A stretch of 64,000 nt of DNA from the NCBI GenBank assembly GCA_039707655.1, contig CM077667.1:158204642-158268641 (forward strand). The letters are read 5' to 3'. Under the pieces are notes generated by a model. That model worked only from the letters and a program-made list of their open reading frames with translations. It was not told the origin of the DNA and ran no database searches. The stretch comes from Elymus sibiricus (lineage: Eukaryota; Streptophyta; Magnoliopsida; Poales; Poaceae). The translations under genes and the position numbers were made by a program. Shown here one piece after another: positions 38,061 through 47,986 of the stretch; position 1 is the stretch's first letter; each line of letters starts with the position of its first letter.

Positions 38061-38074
38061 AAGCTTGGGGGAGT
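38061..38074 (+). other. Polypurine tract of the WHAM-like element
   Basis: aagcttgggggagt ends exactly at the 3' LTR start (tgatacgtttcc at 38075). Confidence 0.8.
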
Positions 38075-39473
38075 TGATACGTTTCCATCGTATCTACTTT
38101 TCCAAACTCTTTTGCCCTTGTTTTGGACTCTAATTTGCATGATTTGAATGGAACTAACCCGGACTGACGCTGTTTTCAGCAGAATTGCCTTGGTGTTATT
38201 TTTGTGCAGAAATAAAAGTTCTCGGATTGACCTGAAAATTTATGGAGAATATTTTTGGAATTAATAAAAAATACTGGCAAAAGAATCAACCGGAGGGGGT
38301 CCACCACCTGGCCACAAGCCAGGGCCCCCCCCCCTAGGGCATGCCATGCAGGCTTGTGGGCCCCCTGGAGCTCCACCGACCTCAATTCCAACTCTATATA
38401 TTCTTATTCAGGGAGAAAAAATAGAAGAGAAGAGTTCATCGCGTTTTACGATACGGAGCCGCCACCACCTCCTGTTCTTCCTCGGGAGGGCAGATCTGGA
38501 GTCTGTTTTGGGCTCCGGAGAGGGGAAATCAACGCCGTCGTCATCACCAACCATCCTTCATCACCAATTTCATGATGCTCTCCGTCATTCGTGAGTAATC
38601 CCATCGTAGGCTTGCTGGACAGTGATGGGTTGGATGAGATTTACCATGTAATCGAGTTATTTTTGTTAGGGTTTGATCCCTAGTATCCACTATGTTCTGA
38701 GATTGATGTTGCTATGACTTTGCTATGCTTAATGCTTGTCACTAGGGCCTGAGTGCCATGATTTCAGATCTGAACCTATTATGTTTTCATGAATATATAT
38801 ATGTGTTCTTGATCCTATCTTGCAAGTTGTAGACACCTATTACGAGTTATGATCCGCATCCCCCAGGGTGACAATAACTGGGATTCTTTCTGGTGATTAT
38901 CGTAGTTTGATGAGTTCATGTATTCACTAAGTGCTAATGCTTTGGTCCGGTTCTCTATTAAAAGGAGGCCTTAATATCCCTTAGTTTCCATTAGGACCCC
39001 GCTGCCACGGGAGGGTAGGACAAAAGATGTCATGCAAGTTCTTTTCCATAAGCACGTATGACTATATATGGAATACATGCCTACATTACATTGATGAATT
39101 GGAGCTAGTTCTGTGTCACCCTATGTTATAACCGTTGCATGATGAATGCCATCCGACATAATTATCCATCACTGATCCATTGCCTACGAGCTCTTCACAT
39201 ATTGATCTTTGCTAAGTTACTTTTCCATTGCCACTGTTACGATTGCTACAAAACTGCTACTGTCACTTTTGTCATTGTTACCGTTACTTCCATACTACTT
39301 TGCTACTGAATACTTTGCTACAGATATTAAGTCTTTCAGGTGTGGTTGAATTGACAACTCAGCTGCTAATACTCGAGAATATTCTTTGGCTCCCCTTCTG
39401 TCGAATCAATAAATTTGGGTTGAATACTCTACCCTCGAAAACTGTTGCGATCCCCTATACTTGTGGGTTATCA
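38075..39473 (+). repeat. 3' LTR of the WHAM-like element, complete
   Basis: 1399 bp from tgatacgtttccatcgtatc to ...cttgtgggttatca. Its right edge is set by the resumption of the Fatima-like antisense ORF at 39474. It contains a C run at about 38325-38334. Confidence 0.92.
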
Positions 39474-41337
39474 GCCACCCAGTCGTCGGTGGCATCGGTG
39501 GTGACCGGCCAGCCCGATCTCTGATCGGGGACTGAGTCGATAGCTCCGGAGGCACAGCATGCTCCGGAGACGTCCTCGAAGGAGACTGGACATCCCTCCG
39601 CCCTTCCTCCTCAGCGGCCGGGGGAATATTCTCCCCCTGGTCCTCAGCAGCCAGGGGAGTTTTCTCCCCCTGGTCTTCGGCGGCCGAGGCATCAACCTCG
39701 GCCATGTCATGGTCACCCCCACCGCCTGTGTTCGGTTCCAAAGGAGCCGGACGGGATGACACCTCCGCGGCATCCTTCACGGCCCCTGGAGGTGTGGGGT
39801 GAGACGCAGTCCCACTCTCCGCCAGCTCGGTGGGCGGAGACTCCCCATCCGATATTTGGTCAGTGGGGAGAACGCGTGGTGGGCTGCAGATTAAAAGATG
39901 TTCTTGCATTTAAGACATTAAAAACTTTGCATAAATGACCCAGGAAGTCTTCGAATTCATACCTTCGAGCTGGGGGCTTTACCCTTTGGTTCCTTTGGGG
40001 AACCTTCTCAAAGTCCTCAGACTCAGCATCAGAGTCCGAACTATCGTTGGCCAGGATTAACCTTGGCCCATGCGCCTTCTTCTGGGCAGGAGGGGGTAGA
40101 TCCTCCGCAGCGTCCTGCGACGCCGCCCTCTTTCTTGTGAGGGGGAATCGCCTTCCCCCCCCCCCCCCCCCCCCCGTCTTCGTGCTCCTCCTCATGGTTA
40201 GAGGAGGCATGGGTCTCCTCGGATGTAGCGTCCGGATGATCCCTTATGCAGAGACCTTCTCTGGCTTTCTTCTTCTCCTTCTTCTCGAGCGCCGAGTACG
40301 GCTCCACGACGAGCATCGCCGTCAACAACTCCGACCTGGGGTCTTCGGGTTGTGGCGCCGAGCAGTTAACTCTCGCGGCTTTTCTCAACCATTTCTGCGA
40401 AAATGAAGGAAGGCGTTCAGTCCCTTTGTCAAAGAAACCGAGTCGGTGGATTAAGATTATACCGTACCTGGGTGGGTGGGTTATCGGTGCTTAGGCCCGA
40501 ATCCTCTTCCTTGGCTGGCCAGCTTTTCCGAGGCTTGAATAATGCCTTCCACAACTTCTCAGAGGTAGTGAGGAAGAGTTGGCGCATGGTAGGCTCGTCC
40601 TCGGGCTTATAAGCCCACATTGGGGAGGCCCGTCGCTGGCAGGGAAGAATTCGGCGGTGGAGCATGACCTGGACCACATTGACCAACTCAACCTTGGCCT
40701 CGATCACCGAGGTAATGCGCTTCTGCAGCAATTTCACCTCTGCATCCGACCCCCAGTCGAGGCCCTTTCTGAGCCACGAGGTCAATCTCGTAGGGGGTCC
40801 GGATCTGAACTCTGCAGGCGCCGCCCAGCTCTCGTCCCTTGGTTCGGTGATATAGAACCATTCTTTCTGTCAGATCTTGATTGTGTCGATGAAGGTGTCA
40901 GTTGGCCACTCGACATGGGGGAGCTCGCTGATTACCGCCCCTCCGCGGTCTGCGTGCTCGCCCGCAACGGTCTTCGGCTTGACGTTGAAGACCTTGAGCC
41001 ACAGGCCGAAGTGCGGCTCGACCCGCAGGAAGGCTTCGCAAAGGATGATGAAAGCCGAAATATGCATAAAAGAGTTCGGGGGAAGATCATGGAAGTCCAA
41101 CTCATAGAAAAACATGAGACCCCTGACGAAGGGGTGGAGCGGGAAGCTCAGTCCCCGGATGAAACGAGGGACGAAAACTACCCTTTCGCCTGGCTTGGGG
41201 GTGGGGACGACCTGTTTCGCTTCTAGAGCACGGTGGAAGACGTTGGCAGGGAGGTAGCCGGCAAGCTTTAGCTCTCGGATATCCTGGTCGGTGACCATGG
41301 AGGCCTCCCACTTCCCCATGGAGCCCGAGAGCGCCAT
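39474..41337 (-). pseudogene. Antisense additional ORF of the Fatima-like element, N-terminal part with introns (Transposase_28 family)
   Basis: Start chosen at the minus-strand ATG at 41337 (MALSGSMGKWEASMVTDQDI), the usual start of this family. The first exon carries the Transposase_28 (putative gypsy type transposon) domain: VFVPRFIRGLSFPLHPFVRG, ELDFHDLPPNSFMHISAF, EPHFGLWLKVFNVKPK. After an in-frame TGA at about 40870 it continues with QKEWFYITEPRDESWAAP. GT-AG signals suggest introns at 40395-40467 and 39884-39962. Beyond lie a Lys/Glu-rich stretch (SALEKKEKKKAREGL), a G/C homopolymer (40155-40175) that disturbs the frame, a Ser/Asp-rich region and an acidic Pro-rich linker cut at 39474 by the WHAM-like insertion. 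The C-terminus is at 16904-17638. Function unknown. Confidence 0.78.
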
Positions 41338-41926
41338 GGCTAAGCTCGGAGGGGAAGTTGAGGAAGAAATAGATCTGGGCTCTTGGAGCTTGGGAAGATT
41401 GGGAAAGCAGAGGATGCGAATGGGAAGCGTGAGCAATCCATGGGTTTTTTTCCCTTTTATGAGGCGTCACGCCGATTAGCCTCCTTTTACCGCGCCGCGA
41501 GTCTCTCCGCTTCCCAAGGCATGCGTGCCATTATGCACACGCAAAATAAGCCTAGGGTTCTGATTATATCCCGTGCGAAACGGAGCACGATCTATACATT
41601 GATGAGTCGTGTCAATGTAAAAATGGCCTCGAACCACGAATCGAGTTTTCATAACTGGTTCAGCAGTCGTGATAGGCCACGACCCTTCGTCAGAAGGGGG
41701 GGGCATCAGAAAACACTGTTTACACTTTGACGATTAGCCTTCGGGGCTAAGCAATTCATGGTGTTCGGGCGATCGTAGGATCGGATGAAGTATGTGTCAT
41801 TGGAAGCCGGATTGGTCTCAGCCGATCATTTACGGGAAGAAGAACTCACCCCGCAAGCCGAAGACTCTGGTCATAGAAGCTGCCAGAGCTGAGACTCTTG
41901 GCGTTGGGGGCTAGTTCGGGGGCTAC
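41338..41926 (+). other. 3' untranslated end of the Fatima-like element with polypurine tract
   Basis: Non-coding on the plus strand. On the minus strand this is the presumed promoter/5' UTR of the antisense ORF. G-rich gttgggggctag and tcgggggctac (41902-41926) precede the LTR as the polypurine tract. Confidence 0.6.
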
Positions 41927-42408
41927 TGAGGGAGTCCTGGACTAAGGGGTCCTCGGGCCGCTGGCCTATCTCCCAATAGGCCGGCTCGATGGGCCGCTCT
42001 CTAGCTATCACAGGAAGGGCCGGATACATCGAGACCCCACATTCCAGAAGAAAGCCGCGAAGGCGGGTCATGCACTCCAAGTCAAGATGAGGAAATCGAC
42101 ATTTCCATCCTCGGCAGGAGACCTATCATGTGTAAACCCTAGGTACCCCCCTGGTGTCTATATAAACCGAGAGGGTTTTAGAATGTAGGACAGAGAAACT
42201 CATTTAGGGTTTTAGCTAGTCGATCTCGAGGTAGATCAACTCTGTAACCTTCATACCGTCAATATAATCGAGCAGGACGTAGGGTTTTACCTCCATAGGA
42301 GGGCCCGAACCTGGGTAAACATCGTCTTCTTCGTCCCCTTGTTACCATCGATCCTAAACTCACTGCTCGGGACCCCCTACCCGAGATCCGCCGGTTTTGA
42401 CACCAACA
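41927..42408 (+). repeat. 3' LTR of the Fatima-like element
   Basis: It runs from tgagggagtcctggactaag to ...ttgacaccaaca and is followed by the target duplication ctggg at 42409-42413. It differs from the 5' LTR by about 16 substitutions and a much shorter C run, counted by eye. Confidence 0.93.
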
Positions 42409-44042
42409 CTGGGGCCTGGGGCAGCCAACGACGGGGGCCTGGGGGCGGCCGGCGACGCCGGGGCTGGCCGGCTGGGGCTGGGGGCAGCCGGCAGTTGGGC
42501 TGTGGGGGGCTTGGGTGGTGGATTGGGGTTGGGTTGGGCTGTGGATTGGGATTGGGGTTGGGGCCGGCAGCCGTACCAGAGGAGGGCGCCGGTGATGGAT
42601 TCCGGTGATGGTGAGGAGGTGGATTGGGTCGTTGTAGGGATAGCTGCTGATGTCGAACTCGAAGCAGACGAGGCCGAGGCTGCTACTGTCGAGGAGGCAG
42701 TAGCTTCAGCGGCCAGATCAACCAAATAGATGCGACAAAATGGCACACGTAACCAAATTGAAGAGTATGCAACTCTAGAAATTAGAGATGAAATGAGAAG
42801 GGCATATTTATCGAAAGGTGTGGGGCATTTGTATGGTCATGATTTTCCTCATACTCGTTTTGGAAAAGATTGGCGGAACTTCAAAGAAGCATGGTACAAA
42901 GATTATGACTGGCTAGAGTATAGTAGAGACAAAATGTGCCTATTGTTTCCATTGTTTTCTTTTCAAGCCTCCAAGCATCTGTGACAAATTTGGCCATGAT
43001 GTCTTCACTAAGAAAGGGTTCAGAATATAGTTTGTGCTATGAATATGATTGTGTCAGTGAAAAGTCTATTACAAAAGTTGAGAGATGATGGATGGGAGCC
43101 TCTCTTGATGTCTACTACTAACTTTTCTGCTGAAAGAAATATAATAGTGCCCAACATTTCAGCAAGGGGTTACCCAAACATAGCTGAGATGAATAATCGT
43201 TTTAGTGAAACTTCTACACGCTTGTTGAAGTGCATTGCTTGCCTTTATCCTAGAGACTCATTTAGCAACTTTGATCATGATAAGCTAGTTGAGCTTGCAA
43301 ATATTTACTCTATTGATTTCTCTTCACAAGAGCGCTATGTTGACTGATCAACTCAACATATATATTGATGTGATAAAAAGAAGTATTGAATTCTTGGCTT
43401 GCGATAGTTTGAGTTCTCTTGCTCTCAAGTTGGTTCAAAGTAGACAACATTTGGTATTTCCTTTGGTTTATCGGCTCATCAGACTTGCATTGACATTACC
43501 GGTGGCAACTGCATCAGTTGAGAGGGTTTTCTCAGCCATGAATATTATAAAGACGGATCTTCGAAACAAGATGGGTGATGATTGGCTTAATGATTTGATG
43601 GTTTGCTTTGTTGAGCGTGAGATATTTGCTCAAATTAGTGATAAATAGATTATGATCCATTTTCATGCCTTGAAGACCCGTCGAGGTCATCTACCTCCAC
43701 AAGCCCATGTTCATTATGCAATTACATCTTAAAGGTATACTACCACCCAGTTACCATCATATGACCATGTCAAAATATACAACTCTCATCACACTTGTGC
43801 TAATGCATTCATAATTTTATAGGTCTCGTTTGGAAATTGGAATTATGGGGTCATATTTTGTCATAAGTGGGCATTTCAAGCGCCAAGAGTCCATGTTAGC
43901 AGTTTACTAGTTTTTAAGAGCTTTTTAATTCTTTTGTTGTTGAATTCTACGAGTTTCGGTTAAATAGAGTTGCATTTGTACCGAAAAAAATTAGACATTA
44001 AATGTTCGCCCTAGCTAACTTCAATTCTTGGGTCCGCCACTG
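42409..44042 (+). mobile_element. hAT-superfamily transposon relic (TTF zinc-finger/ZMYM1-like type)
   Basis: Contains a GC-rich glycine-coding leader (42409-42720), then transposase remnants (42730-43648), and ends near 44042 with gggtccgccactg. That end pairs with the CAGTGGCGGA-type TIR of a grass hAT group and with the MITE at 54489-54679. The left end was separated by the Fatima-like insertion, so the 5' TIR and target duplication are not seen. Confidence 0.6.
42730..43648 (+). pseudogene. hAT transposase relic, internally deleted
   Basis: 42730-42984 encodes a TTF-type zinc-finger region (EIRDEMRRAYLSKGVGHLYG, HDFPHTRFGKDWRNFKEAWY, WLEYSRDKMC) in which the usual second Cys pair is degraded (LLFPLFSF). 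A stop follows. At 43039-43340 the C-terminal half resumes (SVKSLLQKLRDDGWEPLL, LYPRDSFSNFDHDKLVELAN). After a frameshift, 43340-43648 encodes the hAT dimerisation domain (FPLVYRLIRLALTLPVATAS, VERVFSAMNIIKTDLRNKMG) and stops. The central DUF4371 and catalytic RNase H-like region is missing between about 42985 and 43030. The copy cannot encode an active transposase. Confidence 0.85.
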
Positions 44043-44275
44043 CCTGCACATGACTGCTACTGTTTCACCTAGTAGTACTGAACTAATACCATTTCTTTTT
44101 TTTTAGGGTTGAAACAGTAGGAGAATCTCCGACTGCATATATATTAAAAGCAACAAGATGTTACATATCGTACCAAACCCCCTAACCCATTAGTGGGTAA
44201 GGGGATTATTACAAAAAGAGGGAGCTAGTACAGAACTAAGGAATTATTACAAGGAAGTTTTATTGGGATGGTAAA

Positions 44276-47200
44276 CTACTCCACAGAGCTCAGTAGCTCA
44301 GCAATGTGAGGTTTCAGTTGTTCTGGCACCCTATGTGTCAGGTTGGAGAAGTCCGTTTTGAAGCGTCGTTGCCAAGAAATGATGGTGGGCTGTACCCCTC
44401 TGAAAAAGTTGTTATTCCTTTCTTTCCATAGGCTCCACGCCGCAAGCAAGAAAGTATCCATGAAGAGAGGTTTATCCCATTTCCTTTTGGCATCGTCAAT
44501 TAGATCCAGACGGTGTGTAGCATCATTCCAGTTAATTGCTAGTTTATTCCAACATTCTCGGCTGAAAGAGCATTTGAAGAAGAGGTGCTCAACCGTTTCT
44601 TCGATGTGTTCTCCACAGAGGAGACAGTCAAGGTTATCTCCAATATTATAATGTCTTCTCTTGAGCATGTTCCTGGTGTTAATTCTATCAGAGAGAAGTA
44701 GCCAACCGAACACTTTGATCCTTAGAATTCCTTTAGATTTCCAGAGTCATTTGTATGCCTTGTGTATCTGCATACCTTTGAAGTAGAACTCATAGTATTT
44801 GCTGGCTTTGAAATCAGTGGCTCCCCAAGTATACGTCCAGACATCAGTGTTGTTGGAGGGCACGTCCATGGTCCTGATTATGCCTTGGATCTCTCTAATC
44901 TCTTCATGGGCCTGGGGTGATAGTGGTAGTTGGAAGGTCGTACCGAGATCTGTCATCTTTAAGAAGTCTTGGACAGAAATATCCTCCGTAGTGGTGTAGG
45001 AGTAGGCACGCGGGAAGAGGTTTGCCATCAAATCATCCTGCCACAAATCTTTCCAAAACAGAGTTGTGGAGCCGTCATGAACATGTATAGTTGAGATCCC
45101 TCTATAGCACGGGCTAAGTTGCATGATTTCTTTCCACCAAAAGGAGCCACAAGGGTCTGTCGCATGAGGGATTGAATCAGTATAGTATGTGCTCCAGATT
45201 AGCCTCACCCAGGGGATGTCTTGTTTATTGTAGAACTTGTGCAGGAACTTAAGGAGGAGCGCATCATTCTGGACCCGTAGATTCAGCACACCCAAACCAC
45301 CTTTGTCTTTCGGGCGGCAGACCATGTCCCAAGCAGCTAGAGAGTTACTTCTTACACCATTATCTGTTTTCTTATTCCACAGACAGTGTCGCCTGATTTT
45401 ATCCAATTGTGCCAGTATCTTGGGGTTTAGCTTGATCGTGCACATGGCAAACATGATTAGGGAGGTGACAATCGAATTGAGCAGTGATAGTTTTGCACCA
45501 TACGACATCATGGACATGGTAGAGGTCACCCGGCGTTCTGTCTTGCATACAAGCGGCATCAAATCTTACACTGTGGGTTTGGTGATTCCGAGCGGGAGCC
45601 CGAGGTATGTGAAGGGCATGCTCCCTTTGCTGCAACCAAAGATGTCCGCAATGTGTTGGCATAGGGCATCAGGTGTATTTATCGGGATCAAGGTGGATTT
45701 ATGAAAGTTGATTTTCAGGCCAATGGACTCTGCATAATCGGTGAGGATTTGTTTCATAGTGGCAGTTTGTTGTGGGCATGCAGGCATGATAATGATCGTA
45801 TCATCTGCGTATTGGATAACCGGGTACTCGGTGTTTCCTCTAGCTTGAATGGGTAGTTTCAGTTGATTCTTCTTATATGCCTCATTGATCGCTGATTGCA
45901 AGAGATCAGCAGCTATGACGAAGATGAGTGGGGACAGAGGGTCTCCCTGTCATACTCCGCAATGGCAATGAAACTGTCGTCCAGGGACTCCGTTGAGGAG
46001 TACCGACGACTTCCCTGTGGAAAAGATACTTCTAATCCATCCCAACCATTTATTATTGAATCCCAAATGTTCCATAATATTCAGCATGGCCGAGTGATTA
46101 ATGGTATCAAATGCCTTGGCGAAATCCAGCTTGAGGAGAACAATCTCTTTCTTGGAGGCATGGCATTGGTGAATGTACTCAAAGGCCCATGCCAGACAAT
46201 CTTGTATGGATCTTCCTTTGATGAAGCCGTATTGATTTCTATGGACAATCTTCAAAATTATTCTTTGGAGTCTGTTTGCAAGTAGTTTAGTAAGGACCTT
46301 CAGGCAGCAGTTCAGCAGAGTAATGGGGCGATAATCATTGACTCCGGTTGGTGCCTGAGTTTTTGGAATGAGGGTGATATATCCATAGTTCAGGCTTTCA
46401 AGATTCAAGTTACCACTGTGGAATTCAGAGCATAGCTTGTAAAAATCCTCTTTGATGATCGGCCAACAAGCTTTGAGAAACGCTCCGGTGAATCCATCTG
46501 GGCCTGGCGCTCTGTCAGCCGGTATTTCTTTGATCACTCCATCGATCTCATCGCGGGGTAAAGGGCGTGGTAAGTTGTTGTAGGTGTTGATTGGTTTTGA
46601 GGATGGAAGGAAGATCAAATTTCATGTTTGATGTGGTGGAGGAGCCCAGACGTTCTCTGAAGGTCTCAAATATAATCGATTCCTTACCAGCATGATCCTC
46701 TATTGGGATATTGTCTGATGAGAGAAGTGAGGCAATCGAGTTTCTTCAAAATCTCTCAGTGGCGAGTGCTTGAAGCAGCTTTGAGTTTTCATCTCCAAAA
46801 CGTATCCATCTAATTGTGCAGCGCTTCTTCCAATATTCTTTCTAATAGTTCAAGAGTCTTAGCAAATGCGCTTTGAGGATCTTACGGAAGTTATGTTCAG
46901 GTATTGTGAGTGGACGTTTGTTCTCTAGGTCATCAATTTCAGTCAGTGTTCTATTGGAGTTTGCAATGGCCGTGGAGAGCCGAGATATTTTTTTGCTCCA
47001 TTGATTGAGCGCTTGACGTACATGTTTGAGCTTGTTGCATAAGGAAGAGGCTGCGTTGACATTTTTTATTTTCAGTGGTCTGTCCCAGGCTTGTTTAACC
47101 ACATCAAAGAAACCCGGATGTGCGATCCAGTAATTTTCAAATCTGAAGAGCTTGCTTCTGGGTATTTTTGTTTGCACAATGACTGAGCAAGGAACATGGT

Positions 47201-47888
47201 CTGAAACCGGTTGACTGAGAGGTTTAACTGACGTGTTTGGGAAGGTGGTCGTCCAGTTTGTGGTTGTTAGGAACCAGTCAATCTGTTCAAGCAGTGGGTC
47301 GGATTGCATGTTGCTCCATGTGTACAGACGACCTTTGATAGGGATTTCAACTAGGCTTTGTTCTCTGATGAAATCATTGAAGATCATCATATCTTGGGCA
47401 TCTCCACCCGGCTTGTTACGATTGTCAGGAGCACGTATATAGTTGAAATCCCCCAAGAGTAGCCAGTCCTCTTTGTCAGGTATATTAACCTCAAATAGCC
47501 ATTTGGTGAATGTCTCTTTGTGCTCACCTTGACAGGGCCCATATATGTTAACAAGGGTCCAAGATTGTGAAGATTGTGTGGACGTAAAACGAATCCCAAG
47601 GGCAAAGGGTTCAGTGAAGAGAACATTTGCAGTGAAAATCGCGCTGTTCCATATTGTGATAATACCACCTGATGCTCCCACTGAGGGAACGAATGCAAAC
47701 TTGTCAAAGCGCCGTGGGCAGAGTGATTTCAATTTAAGTAGATCAAAGTCGGGCATTTTTGATTCCTGAAGACAAATAATGGAGCATCCACTAGAAGTGA
47801 TCGCGTTGGATAAAGCCAAATGTTTCTTCTCAGAATTCAAGCCGCGAATATTCCAACATAATATGTTCCAGTTTTGCAACATTACCAA
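44276..47888 (-). pseudogene. LINE ORF2: AP endonuclease, reverse transcriptase, zf-RVT
   Basis: Endonuclease at 47888-46842: WNILCWNIRGLN, ICLQESKM, LLLGDFNYIRAP and SDHVPCSV, with the usual E, D-N and S-D-H catalytic positions present. A TAG-type break near 46842 is followed by more coding in the 46620-46840 gap. RT at 46618-45566: [32 protein letters not shown], a stop before the G-D-P-L-S-P box, and the catalytic YADD in PVIQYADDTIII. After further breaks the C-terminal region follows (45562-44747: CRPKDKGGLGVLNLR). The last block, 44713-44276, has a zf-RVT domain (DCLLCGEHIEETVEHLFFKC). Four or five stops or shifts inactivate it. In an active LINE this enzyme nicks the target and copies the RNA. 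Confidence 0.9.
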
Positions 47889-47986
47889 AGAAGAAATATT
47901 AAGAAGTTCAGTAGCACGGAGTAAAATATAGCAAAATATCTCATAGAATAAGATCGCGCGAAACCTAGGGCGGTGACGTAGGCCAT

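Larger units (their letters stand above)
30294..39473 (+). mobile_element. WHAM/Athila-like Gypsy element inserted in the Fatima-like antisense ORF
   Basis: The 5' LTR (30294-31408, truncated) and the complete 3' LTR (38075-39473) flank an internal region. It has a tRNA-Asp-type primer-binding site, gag-protease (31463-34242), an Athila ORF1-family frame (35033-36043) and a polypurine tract. RT, RNase H and integrase are absent, so the copy is non-autonomous. The right end abuts antisense ORF coding sequence at 39474. The left ~270 bp of the 5' LTR are missing because the LARD-like element and a deletion lie there, so no target duplication can be verified. Family name by LTR resemblance. Confidence 0.85.
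11871..42408 (+). mobile_element. Fatima-like Gypsy retrotransposon spread over 30.5 kb by nested insertions
   Basis: LTRs at 11871-12361 and 41927-42408 share TG...CA ends and about 480 bp of sequence. The element is bounded by a perfect 5-bp duplication ctggg (11866-11870 and 42409-42413), so both outer ends are original. The primer-binding site follows at 12362. Sense coding is gag plus a protease-like domain (12407-15594); no RT, RNase H or integrase was seen. An antisense ORF occupies 16904-17638 and 39474-41337 and is split by two nested Gypsy insertions. Counting by eye, about 16 substitutions separate the LTRs outside the poly-C run, so the insertion is old but well preserved. Lack of pol suggests a non-autonomous family. 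Name by resemblance. Confidence 0.88.

Noticed and set aside
42397..42729. Gly-rich open frame as an independent gene
   Set aside because: It crosses the Fatima LTR end and target duplication and consists of G-rich low-complexity sequence. At most it is the leader of the hAT relic.
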